Origin: Symsagittifera roscoffensis
Lineage: Eukaryota; Xenacoelomorpha; Acoela; Convolutidae
NCBI RefSeq assembly: GCF_963678635.1
Contig: NC_087067.1
Coordinates: forward strand, 8,725,716 to 8,789,715
DNA: 64,000 nucleotides
Direction: 5' to 3'
The position numbers and the translations under genes are program-made. Under the pieces are notes generated by a model, which searched no databases, was not told where the DNA came from, and saw nothing but the letters and a program-made list of their open reading frames with translations. Positions 23,601 through 32,502 of this stretch are shown here, piece after piece; positions within the stretch are counted from its first letter, which is position 1, and every line of letters begins with the position of its first letter.

Positions 23601-26600
23601 TTTGAGTTTCAAGAAATAGATTGAGTGCAAATTACTGAAGTGCTGACATGATTGATTATTTTTCAAACTTTAACGAAATCATGCAAAGTGACCGAAACTC
23701 CTGTTTTTTAGATATTACCCGCAAAGTGTGCCACATTATGCGTCAGTAATCTGGTTCGTCTAAAATTTGCCCCACCAATGTTCGATCTCCAAAGTGCCAA
23801 TTTTCTTTTTCAAAGTCTTCTTTTCCATGTTTTTTTTTGAAAATTTTCATTAAAAGTTGACAGCTCCTTTTTCCCCTGCAAAATTTATTTTCTAAATCAA
23901 TTTATCCCCCAGTTCGATCCCACAATGTGCCAATTTTCGTCTTTCGGAGCTTTCTTTTCAAGTCCTTTTTGTATTTTTTTAAAGTTCAGAGCATCTTTTT
24001 CCCTACGAAACTCAGTTTCTGAATATTTTTTCTTAAGGTTAAGTTGTTACGGCAAGACTCAATTTTCTTTCTACTTCGCTGAAAAATTAGTGATAAAATT
24101 AGCGTTATTTGACAGTTTGTGACTATGTTTCAGTGCTGTTCGGGGTTTCCATTCTCACAAGTTTCTCCCTCCTCAGAAACTGGATGTACAGATTCTCCAA
24201 TCTTCTCAACTTCGCCTTCGTCGTAAAATTCTTCGTCTTATGTGGCTACCACAAAGCATACTTCATTTTCATTGCATTTTTATTCGTCTTACTCGACATC
24301 ATTTGCAGGTATTTATATAAATTTTTGATGTACATGTTGAAACGGTAAAAAAAAGAAAGGGAAGGGCCATACTATGTACTATTAGTTTAGATAACGGATC
24401 ATACATCGTAGAGGAAGAAGGTAAATGGACATACTATTTTTAGAGATAACGGATCATACATCATAAAAAAGATGTTTTTAATTGATTTTGGGGTTCAAAA
24501 TTATCAGGATGTCCCCCAACTTCTGATCCTTTACTTTGGGTACTTATCGATGATATTGAAATTTTAGTCAAGTTTTTCTGACCCCTCAGTTAAGCTGGTT
24601 TAATTAATAGGTATATCTGCAAAGTAAAAACAATGAAAGTTATTGTAAAATTTGGTATTGTAAAAGACTTTCATCTGACTGTTTAAAAACAGCTTGAAGA
24701 ATCTTTTTCGAAATGCCAGACAAATGAAATCGTTGGCACAAATTCACGCTTGCTGTTGAGTTTTTCAATAAATGTGCTAGATGTTTTTACCCTAACTGTT
24801 TTTTACCAGAGTCATCTCTACCGCGAGGAATGCGTATCTCATGAATAAGGCATCTTTGACCAGACTGCCCTCCAATGTAATCAAGATAGAGATGGAAAGA
24901 CCACTCAACTTCACATTCGAAGCAGGCCAGCATATCAGGTGAGAAGTTGAAGTCTTTCAAAAAAATTGGTAGGCTTGAGTTGGATCAATTAAAGTTTACG
25001 GAATAATCCGTAGCACAATGTAACACAGAGTGTTCCGATCATAGCCTTAAAAATATATAACAAATTTTTTCAAATTGTTGTTGTTTTTTTTCGGCGTGGT
25101 GTGATAAAAGAAAATGAACAAAAAAACTGAATGTTACGTATATTCGACAGTCATATTAAAATAAGCAATATGAAAAACAACTTTTGAAGAAAAATTACTT
25201 GAAAAACGGAAACAAAATTTTTTAAAAAAAATTGCAATTTGTTTCTAGTTTTGCAGTTTTTTGATTTTTTGAAAATTTTGATTTAAAAAAGGGGCTAAAA
25301 TACTCAAGGTAAACTAACGTTACTCAAGTAAAATTAATTTTTGAGTTCTATATTAAGCTGTTTTAAGTTTTTAAGCAATTTAAGTAAGAATGATCGCTCG
25401 CTTTATTCGCTCGAAATAAGAAAAATTAAAAATTTCAAACCGGTTGTTCTCGACACTGGGAATTTGTTTTTTTAAATTGTGTGGTAAGAATAACGACTGT
25501 AAGGGCTTCAAAATGAAATATCACTCAACTCAGTCCAATCATTATTTGTGGTACCTGATTTTACGTAGAAAACGAGAAAAAAAAACTAAAACAGGCCCAA
25601 ATACAAAATTTCTCCCCATTTTCTATGGTCGGAACAAAACGCGTTTTGAGCATCAAAGTTTTTATGGTTCCCGGCTGCTCGCTTGATCGAATTGTACTTT
25701 ACTGTGATAACATTTACCAGATTATTGGCAATGGAGTTCTCTCGCTAAAACATTTTCTCGTTTATTCTTAAGTCCCTGTCTTTAAGCTTTCAGAAGTTTC
25801 AATAGAAGTAATTTTGATTGCTTGGCTCTGAGAACTGCAAATTTTCATAAACTTATTACATAATATTGTATGATCGAATACATATTCGATTAAACTATCT
25901 CGGTTTGTTTTAGGCATAATGAACTTATATTGCGTTAAGATCCAGATTTTTAAAGTAAACAATTTTCTTGCTTTTTCAATGAACCTTCACATACCCCAGG
26001 TTCCTTTCCACTTGGTCCAGAATTAACGCTGTCGCCTTTGCACCCTAAGGTCATCGAATATCTTGTTTGTCCTGTGAGCCACTTTCATTGCAATTGCAAG
26101 TGTTGCTCTTTTTGGTATGGTTCAGGGAAGATGAGTTGAAACTTTTTCTTAAATCATTTTTTGTCGCAACACGTGTGTGCTCAAACGTTGTCGGCTTAAT
26201 TGCCACATCTTTGATGTTTTTTTTGATGTGCTGTAGGCAACTTCCCTTGTAGTTGAAAGTGCAAGTGGTGTTCATGCTAGTCTCACGTTGGACTTAAAAC
26301 TGTGAAGAGATTCTATAAACTTGTGTATGCTCAAAGATTGTCGGCTTTGTTTCCTCTTCGTGAGTTTGGTTCCATTGCTAATTTTTTACCAAAATTTCTG
26401 CCATGTTATCCGCGAATGAACTTCTAGCGAGACCTCTTATTTTTTATGTTTGTGTTTAATCGCGAGGCACCCCTTCGCCTCTGTATTTAATTATAAACAC
26501 CAAATTTCGTTATTTAACCCACACGCCACCTTCAATAACTTGGTTTACTTCAGTTACGTACGCTAGAGTCAAGCTAAACTTCAAATTCTTAAAATTTATT

Positions 26601-29600
26601 CCATTATTTTGTTATAGCTGCTCACTGAAATTTTTAATCGAAAACAACAACTGCCAATGAAAAGAAACCTGCTTTAAGAAAACTGCTGTATCATAATAAT
26701 TTTACCTGTTTATTCTTTTCTTATACCGTCATTTTGTGCCATATTCAAGACAAAAACACACATAAACAGCAAACAATCTATGCTTCAATTTTTTTTTGAA
26801 ATCTACAGTTTAATCTAAGAATAAATCAATTGAGCCACGTAGCGTCAGACCACGATTTTTTGAAGCGATAAAATAAAGCTTTCGAATACTGATTTTTTTG
26901 AAAGTACCAAACTCGAATGTAGCACATCTGCAATTACAGAAAGTAATTATGTAATCTAGATACGTTGAGAGCATAATCGTGATATTTTGGCGGGAAATCA
27001 GAGGCCCCAAACATCATAAAACGTTTAAAAGAGCTCAGCAGGACAGTCAACCCAACTGTCACAGTTGCTATTGGCATTTTGCCATTAACACACAATATGG
27101 CCACCTATTTTGGTCTACCAACTATAGAAAAACTCATTCGAACGCTTGCACTTTTCTATCAGCTTTGTTCATTGCATATAATTTTCCCGGGCGTTGCACC
27201 CGCTTACATACAAGCCATCCGCCCTTACAAAACCGAAAAAAAAAATTTCTCAGTTTGGCTGTCGGCTTGTTTTTTCTGTCATCGATAGTTCTATCCGTTT
27301 AGTTGCAACATTAATTGTTTTAAGTAGTGAAAAGCTCCGTTCCTTTTTCGCGTCTTCTTTTTTGCTATTCTTAAAGTTAAAATTTGTCTTTAGAGTGTAC
27401 ATTCCGCTAGTGAGTAAATTCGAGTGGCATCCCTTTAGCATCAGCTCCTCCCCCTTCGATCCCCAGCTGACCCTGCATGTGCGAGTGGGGGGAGGAAGAT
27501 GGGGCAAAAACCTCTACAAAGTAGCCAGTGGACAAGACGACCATCACTCAAGCAGCAGGTTCATTTTTCTCTAGTTTGAATTCAATTATTTGGTGGATGT
27601 TCAACAAGTCATGCCTTGAAGACGAAATTACATCAGAATAACGTAAATTATATCAGAATGACATAACAATAGCATAACAACCGTGAAAATCTGTTGCTAT
27701 GAAGCATAAATAAATAATTTTCGGCTGGTTGGAATGGTTATCTTATTTTCGGTTTAATGACGCTTCGGCTTGTTGGCCTACCGCCAATTTTTTTTATTGT
27801 TTTAAATCTAAGCAACTATTTAAAAACTAAATTATGGGTAGCAAGATGTGTTCACGAGTCACTTGATAATTTGAAGTTCGGGAACATAAAATAAAGGTTG
27901 CAATGAAAGTGAATAAACCAGTCTAAGTATAAACCAATCAACTGATATGAGCAGAAAATATGAATTTGTCGAAAGTCTCGTATTTTGGGTTGAAATATGT
28001 TTGATTTTCCTAATTGTCACGTAATGGTTAGATACACTAGTGGACAAAATTAAGCGCAAATTCAGTATTTTTTTATTTGAAATAAATGCCTGTATCCAAT
28101 GTCCATTTTGGACAACATTTATTTCGAAATTCAGAAACTTTTTACATAGACCAAGAGCAAATGATCAGAACTACGCTATGAAACTATCAAAAATTGGGTT
28201 CAATGACTTACCAATGAAATCCGGGTCTGAAAATGCCAGTTTTGCTCGTCTGTGCTAAATTTTTTTTATTTCGCGTGATAAAAAACAAAACAGCCGAATT
28301 TAGCAAAGTTTTCACACTGATTGTTTCCATTTTCTCGCTGAGAATGTTTCACGTCGTATGAACAATTTTTTTACTCCGCTCATTCAAGAAAGAAATCACT
28401 ACGCTGCAAAACTTAGTGCAGATGAGCAAAACTGGCATTTTCAGACCCGGATTTCATTGCGAAGTCCTTGAATCCAATTTTTGATAGTTTCATCATAGGG
28501 TATAGTTCTGATCATTTGCTCGTGGTCTAAGTGAAAGTTTTACTGATTTTCGAGGGAAATGTTTTCCAAAATGGACATTGGAATTAGAAATTCCAGAGAG
28601 TAAAATCTTAAATTTGCGCTTGATTTTGTCCCCAGGTGTATTTGTCAGTTAATACTCAATGTTTTCAGCTGTATAATATACTATTTGATTATACATAAAC
28701 ATTTATAATTTTTTGGACAATTTTACGAAATCATTAAGAGACATCGGGATGGAAAAATCGGGTTAATTTAACGTCGTTTTCGGGGGTAGGGTGTTAACTT
28801 AGTTCTTGGTTGGACTTTTCACCCAATCAGAATCAAATACATTTAAATCAGTGCTAAAGCAATTCGGATGCAAATTAAGTAAGGAGTGAAGGATATTAAG
28901 AGTGCTGTTAAAAAGTAGACACGTCTTGAAGTTGACACTTCGCTTAAGCTAATCAGAATCGAGATGAGAAAACAAACGTACAAAATATCTTATTTTCTCG
29001 ATTCTGATTGGCTTGCGACTTGTCAATTTTATAACCTGTCTACTTTTTGCTGTATATTCAGGATTTAACGTGGTCTATTGAGGGAGCATGACGCTAATTT
29101 GATCCTGGAAACTTTCATTTGGGTGAATAATCTGTTTTTTGTCTTTGTTCAACAGCAAACACAAAAAGGTGAGGCTGTTCTTCTATGGTCCTTTTGGCAA
29201 ACCGACTCTTGACTTGTGGGGGGATCGAAAGAAGTACTCTGTCTTCATTTCCATCAATGCCGGAATAGGTACGTAGTCAAGTAACTTTGGATCTTTTCCA
29301 GTTTTCCACTCCCCTCAAAAATAAGACTGTTCAAAAATTGTTCAAACGGCATTTTGCAAGTAAAAATTGTTGTAAAAGTTTGTTCACCTGTTCACGCTGA
29401 AACGTTTTAATGCAGTTTGCAACATGAAAAGTCATTATTATCAGACTTTAATTTAATACTATCCGAAAAAATTAAGGGGGAACTGGAAAAAAGCCGTTAC
29501 TTATAGAAAAAAAAACATTTTAAGTATCTTTCAGACTAGTTTTTAAAATTGTAGTTTCATAGTGTTTTTAATTATAGTTTTCATTACGAGGCTAAACTGT

Positions 29601-32502
29601 GCGCACAATTTTTTGTCTGTATGTTCCTGGATTCCATAGACAAGTCTTTAAACATGTTAAAATTTTGTCGGAACGATCAAAGAAAATGAAAGAACAAAAT
29701 AAGAACAAAGGGAGCGTTCTTGTTGCGGAATTCGCTTTCAATGCACAGTTTGGCCTCGTAATGTTTCAAATCATTTCCAACTTATAAATTGGCTGCGGAT
29801 GTAGAATTTACAGCTTTGCGAAGAGGCGTAAAACCTTAGGAAAAGTAAAAATCAGGAAAAGGTAAAAAAAAATTCGCTCCAGGTAAAAATTCAACAGTTT
29901 AATTTTTAGTTTAGATAAGTTATAGTTCATATATCTATAAGTTTGTTTATAGGTTTTTGAGATTTCTTCGAAAAATACACATCAGACAAATCAAAAATGC
30001 CGGCTTTTGGGTTTTTTTGGAAAGTTTTGACCAAAATTCAGAACACGCGTTTGATGCAATTTACATTCTAATTTTCTAAGTTTATCTTTACAATAGTCAA
30101 GTGGTGTCCTTCTAGACCGTCAATTATTTTTCAATGAAGTGGCAAACTTTTATTCCAGATGTGTTATTTTCATGATTCGATGTTATTATAACAATAATGC
30201 TAATAAATTAAGTACGGTTTCTTGTGGCCTACTTTTTAAAGCATGGTTTTTGTTCCAAATAATTTTTTTTACTATAACTGAATCTTCGGTAATTTGTAAA
30301 TTTACCAAGTCTGGTTTTGGGTGTTTTTTTTCTCCGTTTTTTTAATAAATTTATAAACAGTTTCAGTATATATTATACCGGTTTATTGAATTTATATTGC
30401 GTAATTTTGAGGGCAAGTATAATCGCATGCAATTATGTGTTTCAGAATGTCGTAAAAACTTCTAAAACTTTATGAAATTTTAGACTTTATGAAATTTTAG
30501 ATTATGTCGTAAAAACGTCTAAAACTTTATGAAATTTTCTATGACAACAGTTTTGTTTTCGGCTCAACAGTTTCGATCATAAAACTTAAAGCCGCTCGGT
30601 AAATGATTTTCGATTATTCTTATAACTGTTTCTGGACTTCATCTTATGCAAGCTTGAAGTTTTTGTAGCTCTATTTTTGTCAATTTTTCAAGTTATTTTT
30701 TCTAGTAAGTTAAATTTTTCAGAATTTTTTTTGACTGTCTTTTGTTTCCATTCATTATCGTGTAGCGCAATGTGTTTCTTGCATTGACTCTGTGTAAAAT
30801 ATTGTTTTCAGTATTTAACTTAAAATTTAAAGTTAAAAATTTTGTACAATTCATAACCAAGCCTGAGAGAACGTCATTAGACCAAATGGTCCGTTTTCAA
30901 ATTGAGTTTGTTTAAATCTGAGTTTAAATTTAGATTCTACTCATTGCGATACGTTTAGATCTTTGTAGCCATTTAAAAAATGTGAAACCAGATCACTTAT
31001 ACCCTTGGAAGCACCGACAAGTTCAGTTCATTTTGAAAAAACAACTGAAATGTCCTCTTTTCAAACAATATTATTACTAATTAACTATGTAGTTCAACTC
31101 TCTTGAGTAAAAGGAAGAGTGTATAAATAAGTTAAAGATGATGATTATTATGATAATGAAACATTTTTTTTGTTTCTAGGAGTGACTCCAGGACAATCAA
31201 TCTGCAACACCCTGTTGCAACAACACAGAGAGGGAGAGAGGAAAGTTGACAAAATATACTTTGTCTGGTCTGTCAAAGACAGTTTCAACAGAGTACACAG
31301 ACTCCCCTGCGAGCCAGAGCTGGCCAATCCGGATATATATCAGCTACCCTTCAGTTTCCAGCCTGATTTGCTCAAGAGAAGTTTGTGCGACCCCAAAATT
31401 GTCCATGCCAGTAAGAAATTTTAAATATAACCCTCTTAGTTAAGAAGCAATGCAGAAGTTGCTTAGTATCCACCTCACGGTCAAAAATTTGGTGGTTCAC
31501 GATATGCCATGATCTGTGCATGTCGATTGCAAGGGCGGGGAACCAATTTGCAGACCAGAAACATACCCATAAATTGTATGTAGGCCTTAAAAAGGAGGCC
31601 TACATTCAAAGGGGACCCACTTTGCTTGCTTTTATTTTTGAGCGAATATGTAAGAATATAATAACATAGTCAGGGGCAGATTTAGGCCGATCCAAAGGGA
31701 CCCCCTTTGTACTATTTTGAGATATCCATTTTTGGTGACGCACCCTAAAATGTTTCTAAAGGCGCCTTTGGCGCCAACATATAGTAATTTTAAGGTGGGA
31801 GCGCGCGCCAAAAAACGCGCGATTTTTTTTGACGAAATGTTCTAAAAAGTGCCTAAAAGCGCCTTGGTCAAATTAGCGTCTTTATAGTGGTTTGGGAGAG
31901 CTCAGAAAATCAATCTGGTCGACCTAAAAAAAAGATCGACAAAATTTTCAAAAACTTTTTGAAAATCCACCCCCCCCCCCCCCAGAAAATCCTAGATCCG
32001 CCCCTGGCTCACGCATTCCGTTGTTATTAAAATGACCTCATTTCCTTTGTTAAAAGGAAAACAAACTCCACTATCGAACAGCAAAAATGTAAAGGTCATG
32101 AAAAACGTGATCGAATTTTAGTTGGAAAGTGGAATTTAATTTTTTGTGGAGATTTTCCTCGCATTCGTTGAATCTTTTCAAACTGCCTGTTGGGGTTGTT
32201 TTAAGATTTGATCTCCTGAACATTTTTTATCAGGTTATCATATGACCAAAACCCGAATAGCCCACGAGTTCGCAGAAGGGAATATCTTCCCCGGGGTCCA
32301 AAAGGGACTCTGCCTCTCTCGTCTTCACATGTCGGCCGAATTCGAACACGCCTTTTCTTTCTGCAAAACCCAAAACGTACCCCGAGTCGCAGTTATCCTC
32401 TGCGCACCAAAGAGCTTCTTGCGCGAGGTGGAATTTCTATGTCGAGAATGGAGCTTGAAAGGAGTGAAGTTTGACCTCCACGTTGAAAACTTCACGGTTT
32501 GA
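17520..32502 (+). CDS. Ferric reductase / NADPH oxidase-like protein (9 exons visible, 5' end missing)
   Basis: Exons: 17520-17669, 18141-18396, 20491-20882, 24134-24308, 24810-24938, 27394-27558, 29156-29268, 31180-31410, 32234-32502. All introns are GT-AG and all phases join, giving about 625 residues ending in TGA. Order, numbered from the first visible residue: an acidic, charged cytosolic N-terminus (1-150), then six predicted membrane helices (about 158-323), then an FAD domain with HPFSISS (379-385) and YGPFG (432-436). The NAD(P)H domain follows, with NAGIGVTPG (456-464), LCAPKS and the C-terminal ENF-type end. The family moves electrons from NAD(P)H via FAD and two haems across a membrane to ferric iron or oxygen. 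Odd: the membrane core has only two histidines (240 and 305), and the positions expected for the two inner-haem ligands read Asn (226 and 291). The exon bearing the start codon was not found. Oxidase versus metalloreductase cannot be decided. Confidence 0.85.
17690..17790 (+). repeat. tRNA-like SINE head in oxidase intron 1
   Basis: ACGGAGTAACATGCG is A-box-like and GCGGTTCGATTCATC contains a B box, about 55 bases apart with a long variable-arm-like segment. No clear acceptor stem, so not called a tRNA. Confidence 0.35.
18141..18396 (+). CDS. Oxidase-like gene, exon 2
   Basis: Acceptor GTTTTTGCAG, donor GTTAGT. Encodes 84 whole residues with a DDEEADE acidic patch and a lysine-rich stretch, leading into the membrane domain. 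The same stretch can be read on the other strand for 70 codons, but splice sites and codon use support the + strand. Confidence 0.8.
18523..18680 (+). repeat. Composite SINE-like repeat, third copy
   Basis: The core at 18523-18610 matches 431-517 and 2781-2866. It is followed by a tRNA-like end with GGGTTTGAATCTGACC (B box) and CCTGC(T)n, as at 566-635. Both copies with a B box are also followed within about 100 bases by TGTCGGCTTAGTT. It sits in intron 2 of the oxidase-like gene. Confidence 0.5.
19210..20110 (+). repeat. Diverged tandem array, unit about 160-170 bp
   Basis: The phrase AAAGTTATGGCCCTCGGAA lies at 19342 and again 171 bases later. Weaker versions (GCTATGAATCTCGGAAATGTC near 19680, ATTATAGTCTTC near 19840, CATGGATTTCGGAAATCC near 20010) continue the period. 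Each unit also has a TCTCGAGAACTACCCT-type block and CTGAGATTTTGGGTTCAAT. About five or six units in intron 2; the most similar are the first two. Confidence 0.7.
20491..20882 (+). CDS. Oxidase-like gene, exon 3 (membrane helices 1-3)
   Basis: Acceptor GTTGTTTCAG, donor GTAGAA. It encodes two hydrophobic segments (LLEAFFLLVYLALIAAN and SVAIAGIAIWFSVIGIY), then helix 3 with SMVLLVLHAAP. This is the only His in the exon. A short loop with two Cys and one N-x-S follows. Confidence 0.9.
21598..22405 (+). repeat. Two copies of a short dispersed repeat
   Basis: ACACAAGCAACACTTGTGTTACACAATGAACT (21599 on) resembles ACACAGGCAAAGCTTGTGTTATAGTATGAACT (22353 on); both continue with T-run and TAAGTC.C. 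A third relative with CCACGCTTGTGGTATAA lies at 39626. The block contains a small palindrome around CACTTGTG. Confidence 0.45.
22545..22630 (+). repeat. tRNA-like SINE head in oxidase intron 3
   Basis: TAGCGTAGAGG (22561-22571) is A-box-like and GGTTCGAACC (22602-22611) is a perfect B box. The 5' and 3' flanks (GGATCTG / GGTCGGATG) do not pair into an acceptor stem. It is the best pol III promoter-like pair in the window after the one at 566-619. Confidence 0.45.
23285..23580 (+). mobile_element. hAT-like MITE relative, terminal repeats lost
   Basis: The interior matches the MITE at 31671-32006: TTTCTAAAAGCGCCTTTGGC.CCAA, GCGCGCCAAAAAA.GCG, AAAAAGTGCCTAAAA and AAATCAATTTGGTCGACCTAAAAA. The left end is not recognisable; the right end (CGCCCGCAACTGAC) only vaguely resembles the CGCCCCTGGC end. 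In intron 3. Confidence 0.55.
24134..24308 (+). CDS. Oxidase-like gene, exon 4 (helices 4-6)
   Basis: Acceptor GTTTCAG, donor GTATTT. Encodes ILTSFSLLRNWMYRF, the typical entry to helix 5, then NLLNFAFVV and GYHKAYF with the only His of the exon, then helix 6 ending in LLDIICR. Confidence 0.9.
24810..24938 (+). CDS. Oxidase-like gene, exon 5
   Basis: Acceptor TTTTTTACCAG, donor GTGAGA. Encodes the start of the FAD domain, ending in FEAGQHIR, the counterpart of the family's F-x-P/A-GQ-x-hydrophobic strand. Confidence 0.9.
25440..25640 (-). repeat. Dispersed copy of the GTTCCGACC repeat, reverse
   Basis: Read on the - strand it begins GTTCCGACCATAGAAAATGG and continues GGTACCACAAATAATGATTGGACTGAG..GAGTGATATTTCATTTT. 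It aligns with 8092-8260 and 15961-16140. In intron 5 of the oxidase-like gene. Confidence 0.55.
27394..27558 (+). CDS. Oxidase-like gene, exon 6 (FAD motif)
   Basis: Acceptor TTGTCTTTAG, donor GTTCAT. Encodes VYIPLVSKFEWHPFSISS, the flavin-binding HP-[FL]-[ST]-x-x-S motif, then a strand and a Gly-rich loop (RVGGGRWGKNLY). Confidence 0.9.
28035..28638. mobile_element. Tc1/mariner-like fold-back MITE with TA flanks
   Basis: The left end CACTAGTGGACAAAATTAAG and the reverse-complemented right end CACCTGGGGACAAAATCAAG are inverted repeats, each flanked by TA (28033-28034 and 28639-28640). The arms continue to match inwards for about 250 bases, for example CAGACCCGGATTTCATTG on the right with the mirrored block CAATGAAATCCGGGTCTG on the left. 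No transposase ORF; the short ORF in the left arm is incidental. It sits in intron 6. Confidence 0.8.
29156..29268 (+). CDS. Oxidase-like gene, exon 7
   Basis: Acceptor TTTGTTCAACAG, donor GTACGT. Encodes FFYGPFGKPT, the oxidase [DY]GP[YF]G loop, and SVFISINAGIG, the first half of the pyridine-nucleotide Gly motif completed by the next exon. Confidence 0.9.
30449..30538 (+). repeat. Short imperfect tandem duplication
   Basis: GTCGTAAAAACTTCTAAAACTTTATGAAATTTTAG is followed by a partial unit and then GTCGTAAAAACGTCTAAAACTTTATGAAATTTT. One base differs between the full units. In intron 7. Confidence 0.75.
31180..31410 (+). CDS. Oxidase-like gene, exon 8
   Basis: Acceptor TTTGTTTCTAG, donor GTAAGA. 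Starts with VTPGQSI, completing the GIGVTP motif, then a strand IYFVWSVKDS typical of the NAD(P)H-binding domain. Confidence 0.9.
31671..32006. mobile_element. hAT-like MITE
   Basis: It begins CAGGGGCAGATTTAGG and ends CCTAGATCCGCCCCTG, near-perfect 16-base terminal inverted repeats of the CAGGGGCGGAT type that is common for hAT-like non-autonomous elements. The interior shares several blocks with 23285-23580 and contains a run of 14 C (31970-31983). The 8-base flanks (AACATAGT and GCTCACGC) do not match, so no target duplication is visible. It sits in intron 8, close before the last exon. Confidence 0.7.
32234..32502 (+). CDS. Oxidase-like gene, last exon
   Basis: Acceptor TTTTTTATCAG; ends with TGA at 32500-32502. 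Encodes VAVILCAPKSFLREVE (the family's C-G-P motif here as C-A-P) and finishes in FDLHVENFTV. It extends a few residues past the usual ENF terminus. Confidence 0.9.

Noticed and set aside
27250..27507. An 85-codon - strand ORF over oxidase exon 6
   Set aside because: It is the antisense shadow of a conserved exon with proper splice sites on the + strand.
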